Shown here piece by piece: positions 33,716 to 44,358 of a stretch of 64,000 bases of DNA. Numbering within the stretch: position 1 is the first letter of the stretch; each line of letters opens with the position of its first letter. The position numbers were made by a program, and so were the translations under genes. The notes under the pieces were generated by a model, which made no database searches, was not told where the DNA came from, and saw nothing but the letters and a program-made list of their open reading frames with translations. Source of the stretch: Oscheius sp. JU75 (lineage: Eukaryota; Nematoda; Chromadorea; Rhabditida; Rhabditidae); assembly GCA_037178855.1 (NCBI GenBank), contig JASJZC010000005.1, positions 6,758,001-6,822,000 on the forward strand, written 5' to 3'.

Positions 33716-34504
33716 ATGAGCCGCCAGACTATTGTCCTCCTAGTTTTGGTCAGTTTAGTCATGTCATTGACATAACAGAATAAGTTCAGGTGGCCCTCTG
33801 TGCAATGGAATCTTCAGCAATGCTCACGGGACTCTGCATGGGACAATATGTGAGTTCCGTAGCTGAAGCTTCTAAAAATGACGGGGTATGGAGGAAAACC
33901 TTAGGAACTTTATAGAGTATGGCGTGGCTGAAAGGCAAGGGTAGTAAGAGTACCAAGTCGCGCATCGAAATACTAGGAAGTTTTTGGTGTGTGAGAGTTA
34001 GATGATTGTTCAACTATTGGAACTCTGACGAAATGGCGTCAGTTGTCACCCAAAATAAAACATCCTGGGTTTCGAACAGTGATAAACGGACCGCAAAGAG
34101 AAGGAGAAAAAGGGACCTCAGAACTTCCTCGTTCCGGGGGGAAAAGACAAGGAAAATCTTTGTCGGGCCTAATTTATTGCAATCAACGCAGTTTATATCA
34201 CGTAATAACACAACAAAAGTCAACCCGATGGATCAAAAAGTAGTCATACTCTGAGTATGAGTCAAGCCAGACTCTCCCAGTTCCCCTTGACAACAAAAAA
34301 GAGTTACTTCCTCACTGAACTTTTCAGTGTTTCGGACACCGAATGTACCTTCCGGCCAATCGACCGGTCAATTCGAAGAGATCCGCCGAATGGATGAACA
34401 TGCCGGGAGCCTGGTTGAATCGGGAACAGTTTGGAGGTAAGAGAATCAACTGGATCGGAGCAAGAGAACGTTCAGAGCTTCGCCGATACGTCTCATCAAC
34501 ATAA
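33716..34504 (+). CDS. Small secreted peptide precursor with dibasic site
   Basis: Four exons in phase (33716-33748, 33790-33849, 34328-34436, 34476-34504) give 76 residues. The ATG follows CATTTCAG by 4 bases. Signal peptide: M-S-R-Q-T-I-V-L-L-V-L-V-A-L-C-A-M-E-S-S-A. The next segment has two cysteines (G-L-C-M-G-Q-Y-C-F-G) and ends N-S-K-R. The last segment begins S-A-E-W-M-N-M-P-G-A-W-L and contains a second Arg-Arg near the end. Precursor-like layout of a neuropeptide or small hormone, with a possible disulfide-looped first peptide; no family recognised. The 478-bp third intron is long for this region. Confidence 0.65.
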
Positions 34505-35128
34505 GGAAGCAGGACAGCGAGTGTTTGCTTGGGGTGGTCTCATTCAGGCCAAATTCAATAAAGAACAGAATGTTAGTGACGGGAATGCATAATGGGCCCT
34601 GGATAATTGGCTAAATGAAGACCAATATGGGCCAGAAAAGGTTGTTTATAACGAACCCTTTGATTGTATTTAAGTGTGAGATCACAAAAGTGCACCGACA
34701 ATCTCCAGAGAGTTCAAAGCTGTACAGAACTTAACTTCTTACAAGCTTTTCGATATATATTTAGATATGCTTTCAAGGTACATCTTACCAAAAAGCATTT
34801 TGTTAAAAAGTCTGCTGCCGATTCACCAGCATAATAAGAAAGAACCACTCATATTGGTTCAAGAGAGTGGACTGGAAAGAACTTAATTAAAATCTGAGAA
34901 AGATTGATGAGCAGTCTCTTTCAGTTGTGTGTGAGAGGGAGAAAGAGAGAAGGCAATTCAACTCTACGGCGCTATAAACTACCGACTTGAATAACCAGAT
35001 GACGAAGTCTGGTTTATAAACACACTCTCCGGTTTAGAATAGGAGCACGAGATCTTTGATTCCAAGGGACTTTGGGACTTTTCATTCGATTCCTTGCAAT
35101 AAAAACGGATTGAGACCAGCTGGTTTAT
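34505..35128. other. Intergenic, nothing recognised
   Basis: About 620 bp with no open frame of note and no inverted repeat or RNA-like fold that I can support. Confidence 0.5.
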
Positions 35129-35650
35129 TTACAGCTCGCGGTTGTAGAGCTTATCAAAGAGAGTCGGCTGCTTGATAGAACCGATGGCAGTCTCCACATC
35201 GGAATAAATTCTCTTACAAATAGATGGTTTGAAGTTTGCGAGGGCACAGATATAAGTGGCCACATAGAGAGGTACCAGAAGCTTCTTCTTGGCTGCAGCC
35301 TCTTTCAGATACGAGGAACTGCCACTGGCTAAATGGACCATTTAAGATGTTAATGAATAGTCTACTCTTGATAGCCTTGTCAATAGCATCGTTCATTGGC
35401 AGGAAGTTTTCGTCTCCCAGCTCGAGGACGAGGTTGTCGTATCTTCTCAGCAACGATTTGATTCTCCTGGAACTTCTTGTTCTTTTCTAAAACTTGAAAC
35501 CTACATATCGTCCTTGGTTTCCGATCCTCCAAACTCCATGTCCTGATACATCACGTACTTGACGAATTCGGCATCTATCGGAGACAGGCTACTGTCAATG
35601 ACTGTCTGCATCTTCCCGTACAGCTCATTGTGAGCCGACCGGATAACCAT
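35129..35650 (-). CDS. Helical protein of unknown function
   Basis: Exons 35505-35650, 35366-35466 and 35129-35328 close in phase and give 148 residues. The protein is Lys/Leu/Ala-rich and predicted largely helical, without a signal peptide or membrane helix. Readable segments are E-L-Y-G-K-M-Q-T-V-I-D-S-S-L-S-P, R-R-Y-D-N-L-V-L-E-L-G-D-E-N-F and a C-terminus I-K-Q-P-T-L-F-D-K-L-Y-N-R-E-L. No acceptor directly precedes the chosen ATG, so a further 5' exon is possible. No family recognised. Confidence 0.6.
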
Positions 35651-35972
35651 TTCGAAATGAATTCAAAAGTGAAGAAAAACAAGCAAAGATTGGAAGAAAG
35701 TACGGGACTGAAGTGTCTGATAAGAGAGAAGTGGCTGAGAGCAACAACTTTGATAACCAAAGACTTGCGCGGAATAAGCGTTGTTTCAATAGAGGTGAAA
35801 ATGAGAGCGAAATATGCGATGAACTGAACTTGTTTGTGCGCAGGTAAGAGTGTGACGTCCTTATTTGTCTAAAAGTGGGCCCAATGATAAGAAACAGCAG
35901 CGACGACATTTTGTGGCTTCACAAAAACTTTTATTCTAAACGTGTTCACTATCCGTTGTAGCTCAAAAACCT

Positions 35973-36542
35973 TTATCCACTGCACCTTCCACAGGTTCGT
36001 GGACATTGAGTTGTCATCAGACTGTAATAGGCAGAGTTGGTGCACAAAGTGGACAGTCTTCCACAGTCCGAGACGCCCGTGCTCGGATTCTTCAAGTCGA
36101 CACAAGCTGAAAGTATCTCCTTTCAGTGGAAAAGTGGAACTGACTCGAAGAAGCGGTAGTTGTGACAGGGGTACAACGACTACAGGTTCTCGCACACTGG
36201 TCGGTCATGAGAGAGTAGTAGGCAGAATTAGAACAGAGATATGAGAGGCGAGTACAATCAGAAACTCCAGTATTGGGATTGGTCTTATCCACACAAGTGG
36301 TAGCAAGCTGAACATTCTTAATTAAACGACTCTCGAAGGTCTCACGTCTGCGTTGGGACAGCAGGTGAGGGATCCACCTGAGGTGGCACAAGTGTGTCCT
36401 GTTGGACAGAGTCCATTGAAACAGGCTGAAACCTTGATCTTTGGGAAGGAAGTCTAAACGCACGTCCTATACCAAGACTGAGGCAAGTCTGACCCGCTGC
36501 CAATGGAGTCAGCGCAAGAAGGACATAAATTGACCGCATCAT
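35973..36542 (-). CDS. Secreted protein with two ShKT domains (paralogue)
   Basis: Signal peptide (M)-M-R-S-I-Y-V-L-L-A-L-T-P-L-A-A-G, then a Cys-rich opening (A-C-F-N-G-L-C-P-T-G-H-T-C ... L-T-C-C-P-N-A-D). Two ShKT modules follow: C-V-D-K-T-N-P-N-T-G-V-S-D-C ... C-A-R-T-C-S-R-C, and C-V-D-L-K-N-P-S-T-G-V-S-D-C ... C-P-R-T-C-G-R-C-S-G. They are joined by a Thr/Ser linker across a 39-bp intron. It resembles the gene at 25650-26098 in order and spacing, but has a more complete N-terminal Cys module. Either of two consecutive ATGs could start it; an in-frame ATG at 36575 has no acceptor. Confidence 0.85.
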
Positions 36543-37063
36543 GTTTCGAATGTCAGTCGACCTCGACCCGCTCATTTTCTACTCTGTGACAATCTGTTCA
36601 AACTCTGCCTAGATGGCCCCTCGACTGTCCAAACAGTCATAGTTCATTTGGACTATTGTTTCCTACCCACTCGTTGCCACGTTTGCCACGGCATAAAAAA
36701 GCGAAGGATAATGACAAACATGAACCTAAATACTTACAAACGGGACAGTTTGAGTTGGAGATACGTAGGAACTGCAAGAGTGGGCAGAGCAGTTCCATTG
36801 TAATGACGAGAGCGGTGCGATTTGTGATTGATGTACTGGAATGCAGTTTTGGCAGGATAATTTTGTCGAGGATGTGAGGAACTGGACCAACATTCTCTTT
36901 TGGAATCTGGCATTCGAACGTCACGCATCCAGCCGCCAAATGTGACGCGAAATGCAAATCAAGAAAGACTCCATTAGAAATTTAATTAGTGACTGTGAGG
37001 CAAACATGTACAAATAAGATGACGGAGCAATACCCCTCAATTTCAACGTAATAAAACAAAGTT
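36543..37063. other. Intergenic with an uncertain minus frame
   Basis: A 106-codon minus frame (36637-36957) has no signal peptide or motif and no splice neighbours. I do not call it a gene. Confidence 0.4.
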
Positions 37064-38604
37064 TCAACTGAGCAGATCACAGTAATTGCATTCACACGAA
37101 TTGTTGGCGCTTTCAGCAGTCGAGTAATGGCTGGCGCTGTAGAGTCTCTCCTCTATTTCTTTTAGGCTGGGCCGGATGTATGTTTTCTTCGTTTTTATCT
37201 AAGAAAATCTGTTTGGGAAGCATACAAAACAAAGTACCTTGATGTTTTTGGTGTCAATTTCCATGCTTTCCTTCCGGGCAAATTTGATGGCGTCTCGACA
37301 ATGGGAGCAGTTGGTTGCGCGGCAAACGACGTGAGCAGCGTTGGTCTCGTGATAGCTCTGGACGAGCTCCCTCACACCAAACTCGGCAGCTAACACGTTG
37401 AGCTGTCCAGTGGCAGTGGAATGACGGTTCGTGAATTTAATGTAATTCTTCTCGTTGCCGCGCAGCTTTGGGTTGTGAAGTTTGAAGGCCGGGTCATACT
37501 AAAAAAAAAAAAGGCATAGGAGAGAATAATAAGACAGGCAAACCTTGCACGCTTTGTAGTCAAAGTAGACCTCCGGATCCGAGACTCTCCCCTCATACAT
37601 GATCTCCATCAAACGCTTGAAGACGAGTGGCAAATCACTGTCGGGCACGTGCTCCGACTCAATTGGTATAACTTCAAACGTGGGTCTTCCTGTTGAACTG
37701 TAGAGCATCTCCCGGAAGACGACCGATCGCGACGCGAGAGCCATTCGATGAACATGGAAACGGTGACGACCAGCTACGAGGACAACGTCGGAGAGCTCTT
37801 TTTGACCGAAGTACAGACGAGCAGGGAGTATATCGACGGACTTGGGAGGAGAGGTTTGTGGCCACCAGCCAATCAGACAGTAGAAGTTGTTCTGAAGCAT
37901 TTAGTAAACGTCGATAAGAAGGCTTGTTACCTTTCTCAACTCTGGATTCAACTCGCACTCGATCTCGTAGGCGTATTGTAGGGCGAAATGACATTCGGAG
38001 CATCGAGAGACCGAGCAGACCTCCCTCGCTGTGGCTACTTCCAGATAATCTTCGAGCATATCCTTAAGACAGAAATGCTCGGCTAGCCGTTTCAATTCCT
38101 CCACTGCCGTCAGACTTTCTGCAAAGATTCCTTATAGAAAAACTGGAAAGCGAGCTCACTTTGACTGAATTTAACGAAATTCATCTGATTCGGCTTGATG
38201 TGAGGATTTTTCAGCACGAAAGCCTTGTTTTGGTGTTGGCTGTCGCAGATGAGCAGTTTCTCTGGATCCGAGATCTCGCCTTGGTAGAGAAGCTCCAGCA
38301 GACGACGAAACTCCTTTGTCCCAATATTTTGCAGCTCCAGACGATCTTCAGTCCCGTAATCCGCGAGTAACATCTTTCTGAATACATCGGAGCGGGAGGC
38401 GAGAGTCTAGACGTCATCATAAGCTTGTTACACAAGTCACCTAACCATTCTATGAACAATGAAGTCCTGTTCCTCGACAATTATGGTGATGTCGGAGAGC
38501 TCCCGGTCTCCGAATACGATGGGAGCCGGCCTTCTTCTTCCCAGAGACAAGATTTCCTCGTAGTTCCTCTCTGGACTGGCCAGGACCACTGCCCGAAAAT
38601 CCAT
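37064..38604 (-). CDS. Protein with two BTB domains, each followed by a Cys cluster
   Basis: The ATG (M-D-F-R-A-V-V-L) is 5 bases after GTATTCCAG. BTB 1 reads F-G-D-R-E-L-S-D-I-T-I-I-V, D-F-I-V-H-R-M and L-Y-Q-G-E-I-S-D-P. It is followed by a helical segment with V-C-S-V-S-R-C-S-E-C-H-F-A-L. An in-phase 39-bp intron then leads to BTB 2 (F-G-Q-K-E-L-S-D-V-V-L-V, R-F-H-V-H-R-M, M-Y-E-G-R-V-S-D-P) and a second V-C-R-A-T-N-C-S-H-C-R-D-A-I. The end is C-E-C-N-Y-C-D-L-L-S. BTB domains dimerise and often recruit cullin-3; no MATH or Kelch domain is present. The repeated BTB-helix-C-x5-C-x2-C layout points to internal duplication. Confidence 0.8.
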
Positions 38605-38637
38605 CCGGGCTGGAATACGCAGTTCCGTTTAGTTAGT

Positions 38638-39072
38638 GTGTTCACACAAAACAATCAAACGACCAGGAATCGCGGGCATTTCTTGGCGCGGATTCAAACA
38701 GCTCAAAATTGATTTGAGTTTCAAGGAGTTCTTCTTTTAAATCATTTTTCTTATGTTGAAGAAGAATTCATTCGTCGCAAAGACCTCAATTTTGTTACTC
38801 CCCTGATCAATATTCATATTAGTATTGATTACCCCGAAGATACTGTTCCTTTTGTGTCCGAGAAGAGTGATTTGGACGAAGATGAGCGAGAAGTTTCCTA
38901 CTTTATTCCAATAAATGTTACCAGTTGTTTAACAAAAAGAAAAACGGAAACATACGGAAAAGGACAAAATTGTCTGATGAACGAAATACTTGAAGTTAAT
39001 TTTAGCCGTTTGAATCCGCGCCAAAAAAAAGCCCGCGATTCCTGGTCGTTTGGTTGTTTTTTGTAAACATAC
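38638..39072. mobile_element. Foldback/MITE-like element beside the BTB gene
   Basis: The left arm from 38638 contains CAAACGACCAGGAATCGCGG and TTGGCGCGGATTCAAAC. The right arm contains the reverse complements (CCTGGTCGTTTG, GTTTGAATCCGCGCCAA) and ends near 39072. Each arm pairs over 85-100 bp around an A/T-rich centre. Its left end is only about 34 bp upstream of the BTB ATG, so it occupies that gene's promoter-proximal region. A 70-codon plus frame at 38854-39066 lies inside the element and is not considered a gene. Confidence 0.8.
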
Positions 39073-39705
39073 TATAGATGAAGAGGGGCAAGAGCATTAG
39101 AGAGCAACAACATAAGCATGTTACGATGGTTCCGAACAATCTACTTCTCGATCAAAACATGGCAGGCTGACTTGCAACAAGGGAAGTAAATGCAAGGAGA
39201 CTCGTACGAAACAAAACGAAAGAACATCATAATGAGTCTCTTCTGAGTTATTATTCAACTCGTTCAGTTTTTCTCGTCAAAACTTGATGCTTTCTGCAGC
39301 TTATCGAGAGAAAAAAAAAGAAAGGGTAACAAGAAAACAAGGGCGCAAGACTGAATTGCATTATAACATAAGGCGGAACACGATTTGAATTCGCGCGCTA
39401 ACCACCCGTATCGGTCCCACTACGAAAACAAGTAAGTATGTCAGGTTTCAGCAGTTTTTTCCCTAAAAATGTTTGCGTAGTCTTTCGTTTTCCTCTATTC
39501 CTTTCTCCACATCTTTTTCTCCCAAGGTCTCATTCTTGGCCCGTTTCATTCTATAAAAACCGATCTTGTTTTTTTTTTAACTAAACTTTAGATTGTATGC
39601 GAACTTTAGCTAAACAATCCTTTATTTGCCAATTTTCATTTTTCATTCTCACTATTTTCAGTTTTTTTTCACCAGTTAAAAACTTATTTTGTGTTTCAGG
39701 TAGTC
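39073..39705. promoter_or_regulatory. Upstream region of the fatty-acid-binding protein gene
   Basis: A T-rich stretch ending in GTGTTTCAG six bases before the ATG at 39706. Promoter elements for the lbp gene are expected here, but none can be named from the sequence. Confidence 0.35.
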
Positions 39706-40262
39706 ATGTCTCTCATCAGCCAGATCGTCGGAAAGTGGGACTTCGTCTCGTCTGACAAGTTCGACGATTATCTCAAGGAGGTTTGCGTTATTTTTGACCT
39801 CGCTGGAGTTATTTCTCCAGGTCGGCGTTGGACTTGTGACGCGCAAGCTCGCAAACAACCTGAAGCCGACGCTCGAGTTTTCGATCCATGGCGACGAATG
39901 GACGATGATCTCCACTTCGACCTTCAAAACCTACATGACCAAGTTCCAGCTGGGCAAGGCTTACGACCACGATACCGCCGACGGTCGCGCTGTAAGTTTT
40001 ACTTCTTTGTTCCTTACGAGATTCGCTGTCAGTAGGTCGTCGAAGCTGACAGGTGCAGCTAACTTGCGCTTCTCCTTTCTCATAATGTTTATTCCAGGTG
40101 ACCTCCGTCTACACGCTGGAGAACGACAAACTCGTACAGCACGAGAAGGGACGCAACGGAGGCAAGGACAGCATCATCGAGCGCTACATCGAGGGAGGTC
40201 AACTCGTCATCAAGTGCACCGCCGGCACCGTCACTTCCATCCGTAAGTACGCCAAGGTCTAA
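39706..40262 (+). CDS. Intracellular fatty-acid-binding protein (LBP family)
   Basis: Exons 39706-39780, 39821-39991 and 40098-40262 give 136 residues, the normal FABP length. The start [25 protein letters not shown] holds the FABP signature around G-K-W. It continues with [10 protein letters not shown], strand segments such as T-S-T-F-K-T-Y, and a C-terminal R-K-Y-A-K-V. There is no signal peptide, so it is of the cytosolic class (like lbp-5 to lbp-8) that carries fatty acids. A polyadenylation signal AATAAA is near 40309. Codon choice is strongly C-ending, suggesting high expression. Confidence 0.9.
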
Positions 40263-40591
40263 GTAATAACTTTGATGTCTCTCATCCCTGTATAGTATAA
40301 TAATGTGAATAAATGGGAGTAGAAGAGGCCAGCGTTGTTCTTTAGTCTAGTTCTCTTCTGAACTGTTTCACGTAAGCTTCTTAATTGTTACTCGGTACAT
40401 TTACACATGTTTCCTCCAACTGATTACCCGCAAACGCCTTTGGGAAGGCCGTTTTCTTCTTGTTTGAGCAGATTTTGAACATCACGCCCTAGCAGTTATT
40501 GTGGCGTCGATAATATGATCAAGTAGTGCTTTGGAGGTGTCGGGTTTCTAAACACTAGATTTCCAGCCGATAACAGTTCATCCATTCTATT

Positions 40592-41099
40592 ATGAGCGAC
40601 GTCAACCCTGCTCGCTATAAGCCCACCAAAAGGCCCATCTCAATTGTGACATTAGCTCAACTCCTTACAGTGATTCCAATGTTAGTTGAGGTGTCACTTG
40701 TTCTGACTAGAGACAATGACTATTTCAAGCACGATGCCACTAGGTACGTGTTTTTTTTTGCATACTATTCGTGATCAAGAGCGACAGTAATTGTTGGTTG
40801 GTGGGTTCTCCTCGTGTGGCTGGTAACTATCGTCACAAACATCTTCGCAGTAATCTCTAATTCTTACATTCTGCTCCTTCCCAACATTATTTACTTGGTA
40901 CCTCATTTTTCCTACATATTATCTCGCATTTTAGGTTATTTTAACTATTCCCTCCTCTGCCATCCTCATAATTTTCCTCTCTCAAAACGAAACAAGCCGT
41001 TGGGGAGTCATGGCGTCGTTCTTCGAATGTCTTCTGGTCGCCGTGTCCATCTATCAAGAAACCTGTGCCTTCAACGAGATGAAAGAGAGTCTCGAATGA
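40592..41099 (+). CDS. Four-helix membrane protein, unknown
   Basis: Exons 40592-40743, 40780-40897 and 40935-41099 give 144 residues. A short basic N-terminus (R-Y-K-P-T-K-R-P) precedes four helices at roughly residues 17-38, 53-75, 80-103 and 110-130. A loop between helices 1 and 2 is charged (T-R-D-N-D-Y-F-K-H-D). The end is E-M-K-E-S-L-E. The layout resembles small nematode tetraspan proteins, and in size the tandem pair at 175-1712, without clear sequence identity. It is convergent with the receptor gene ending at 41135, only 35 bp away. Confidence 0.7.
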
Positions 41100-41134
41100 A
41101 CTATTTATTGAGAGTCGAAGAGCTTTGAGAGGAA

Positions 41135-42654
41135 CTATCGACTGGGTTCAATGAGTCTGTGTCGGAACATGATCTTCCGGAACTGCTGTTTCAGATCTCG
41201 ACTGGTGAAAAGTACAAACAGAGGGGATAGCAAGGCGGCCAAGGTGTCGATCTGAATCTTCATTCAGGATTTTCAGGTAATCTCCTTACCGTTCCAAGTA
41301 TCCTTTTCGTGAGGAAGACGGTTTCGACTTCCAGTATTTCCCTCGTAAAATACAACAACGATAGAAGCTCGGACAGTTCAAATGTCACAAAGATGACCAG
41401 ACTCTGAGCTAACAAAGTCAGCTCACTCTTGTGATTTGTGATTTTTGTCCTCCACGTGCAGATTCGAATGACTATGAGCAGGTAGAGTAGAAGACTAATT
41501 GCAGGGAGAAACAGTTTCGGCGAAATGACCGACTGAATTGAATGATTAGGCACCGAAAGAGACCAGACTTTACGTAAAAGAAGGGCTCAGAGTCTATCTG
41601 ATTCAGCTTGGAGCAGAAAAACTTGTATGAGAAAATAGTGTCAATAAATTTGAAGCTGCACTCATTGATGAAGAAGACTATTGTCATGACGAGGGAGATA
41701 GCTGTTACCAGTAAGATGATGGTAGTGAACAGGAATCTGTAGCGTTTTCATTTGCTCATTAAAGAAACCCACTTGGAGAAAAGTTTTCTTTCCAGTCAAG
41801 GGACGACCAGGACACAGAAGCGAAGGAGGGAAATCAGGAAGGAAATGTATTGAACCATCTGTTCTCCGAAAAAACTGATCTGGCTGAATACTGTGTAGCT
41901 GGCTGAAAATGATATGCTTGAGTTGATGGCCATCGACTTCCTTTCGGAGTAAATCTGCCAATTATGCTGCTTCCACAACTACTAGCCAGTACTTGTCGGT
42001 CTAGCATTTAATTGGACAGCCTACAGTTACTCAGTATTGGTTTATGCACTCAAAAAAGATAAAGAAAGAACGATAGAAAATCACGGACCTCAACACACAA
42101 TCGGAACCTCACCAGTTATGGTGTAGTTGTAGGCGTCGGAAGTACAACTCTCTGCTTCTAGTGTGCTATTGAGAAACAAGACAACCGGAAAGTTCTGCAC
42201 TATGTGGCAGAGGCCAGTGGCTAGGTTGATGACGACCAAGAGCATAAACAACATCAGGAATGGTTGCTACAGCCAGAAATATGTTTCGAAAAATGTGGAC
42301 TGTTCTCACCGTAAACATTTTTCTCTTATAGCTGACGATTAGAGTAGAGACAATGAGATTCACGATCATCGCTAGGAGAACAGTCAAAATGTAGATGATT
42401 ATCACGCAGGTGAAAAAGAATCCTCTTTCGGCGACAGGAACCTCGATTCTGGGCTGCAAGTGTGCTTATATCATACACAGAAAGACACAAACCTCATCGA
42501 AAGGTTCTCTTCGCGAAAAAAACAAGCAGCCTCTATCGTCGAAGATGACAGGCTCATTGTCGAAGTCGATGGGAACGAAGCCGACAGTTGTAGCTAAAGA
42601 TTTGGTTTTTTTGGTGGGCATCATGAGAGACGTCGAACAATTTTGCAGAGTCAA
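41135..42654 (-). CDS. Seven-helix serpentine receptor, srx-like, copy A
   Basis: An acidic extracellular N-terminus (F-D-N-E-P-V-I-F-D-D) precedes helix 1 (F-F-F-T-C-V-I-I-I-Y-I-L-T-V-L-L-A). A helix 3 block Y-T-V-F-S-Q-I-S-F-F-G-E-Q-M-V-Q-Y, a helix 5 segment, the loop T-N-H-K-S-E-L-T-L-L-A-Q-S and helix 7 S-P-L-F-V-L-F-T-S-R-D-L-K follow. These blocks recur in order in the neighbour at 42779-44358, so the two are tandem paralogues. The K-S-E-L-T-L-L-A-Q-S loop and helix 7 are closest in style to srx/srt chemoreceptors, but class assignment is tentative. The start is uncertain (42654 or one of two ATGs near 42624). Confidence 0.75.
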
Positions 42655-42778
42655 GAATGCGAAAGTCCTTCTAACAAGCTTACCACAGGATCAGAAACCA
42701 TCCAATCCGTCTCGGCATGATTTTTATTCACTCGAGCAAAAAAAACGAGTTCTACCCGATCAAAAGATCTATGCTTTA

Positions 42779-44358
42779 TTACAATGGCGAAGTTATAGTA
42801 CTGACAGTTGAGGAAACTTTTGAGCTTGTCGGTCTCGTGGGTTTTGTGATTGTCGGTCGTCTAGCCATTCCCTTACGAAGATCTGTATTGGTCAAGAGGA
42901 CGAAAAGAGGCGAGAGTCCGGAGGCGAGGGTGTAGACGGTATCGAAAATACGTCGACCAACAAAAATGACACTTCGGTCAAAGTTGGGATAGGCGAAGAG
43001 GTACATGGTGAGAAGACCGGATACCTGAAAGATTCAGAAAAAGTCAACTTAGTCTTTCGTACTGTGCACTTCAGGGAAAAGTTATCCCACTGGCATTCCG
43101 GCCTCTGACTGTTGACACTCAATGAGATAACCGGAAGAGTTTTGCTACACAAAGAAAAGAAAAAAAGTTATAAGCAACTTCTACCTCGAATGACAGGAAC
43201 AACACGACCGATTGTATTAAGACAGTAATTTCCATTCGTCTCGATCTGGCTGCTTTCCTCACTATGAGAAATTTGATCAGGATGATCACATAGAACAGGA
43301 AGTCCACTCCTGGAAGGAAGAATGTTGTCGAATAGTACCACTGCACATTACTTTACTTATCGTTTCAAATACCCCTACCCAAATAACTGGAGCAGCATCG
43401 ATATTGTTCATCTCTAAGCATTCAAAGTTCACGTAAGCCACCATAACCTCGTAACGAAGGTAGCATGAAAAGGCGTACATGTAGCTGACGAGGACAATTG
43501 AGGCTATCAGGGTCCAGATTACGTGGATGTAGAGCATGTAACTAGAATGACAGGATGTTTGAAAGTTGTGGCAACTCACTAATGGAAGATTTTTTCTTCC
43601 AGAAGGGGAAAGACGAAGACTAGGAGACGAAGCAGAGCGATGAGAAAGTTGAGGTACTGGACCATTTGTTCGCAGACAAGTTTGAGATTGTAGAACACGG
43701 TGTACAAGGCTGTGACAGGTTTGACAGGCTTGCTAGAAGTAACTTACTCGTGAAAGTGTAGTCGGAAATCTCGGAAGATCCATTGTGTGGAGAAGAAGAG
43801 TCGAGGAAGGTCGCGACGGGAACTTCTGTCACTACACTACAGAGAGCCGAAACGAAGTTGACCAGACAGAATACGAAGAGAAGGAAGAAGAAGGGACGCT
43901 CAAAAGTCTTTGGTGGTAACTAGGCATTGTTCCCTACTCTGATGAGAAATTTCCATCTTCTACGCAAGAGCTCCAGCAGTATCGAGTTCATGACAATAGC
44001 AAAAAGAATGCTCAGAACACAAAGCACGTTGAAGAAGTAGTAGAAGAAGCCTTTCTCGTTGTCGTAGAGCTCGAACTGGGGCTGAAAGAGGTCTTGTAGA
44101 CTGTTTCTCTCTCAAGATTTTTCAGTTAGCAGACAGAACTACATGAATAGGTCGACCGACCTGGTTGAAGATACTTCTATTTTCCATAGGTGGTCCAAGT
44201 AGCGGTATTGGCCACATTTTGTCATTTCCAATCGGAAGATGTCTCCCACCAAGTAGATCTCGACTCTCTGGGAAAAAAAGTGTTTCTGCACTATTTTCAT
44301 CTGTCCCATTAAACAAGTCCACAGTGAGAGCAAAGAAGGATGGCAGGCCGCGGTCCAT
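42779..44358 (-). CDS. Seven-helix serpentine receptor, srx-like, copy B
   Basis: The N-terminus M-D-R-G-L-P-S-F-F-A-L-T-V-D-L-F-N-G-T-D has an N-glycosylation site and leads by an intron to F-E-L-Y-D-N-E-K-G-F-F-Y-Y-F-F-N-V-L. Helix 3 Y-T-V-F-Y-N-L-K-L-V-C-E-Q-M-V-Q-Y, helix 4 and loop (Y-V-N-F-E-C-L-E-M-N-N-I-D), R-M-E-I-T-V-L-I-Q-S and S-P-L-F-V-L-L-T-N-T-D-L-R match copy A in order. It lies directly upstream of copy A on the same strand. Putative role: chemosensory or peptide-activated GPCR at the plasma membrane. Confidence 0.75.

Noticed and set aside
38854-39066. 70-codon plus frame
   Set aside because: It lies within the inverted-repeat element and its C-terminal half is simply the right repeat arm.
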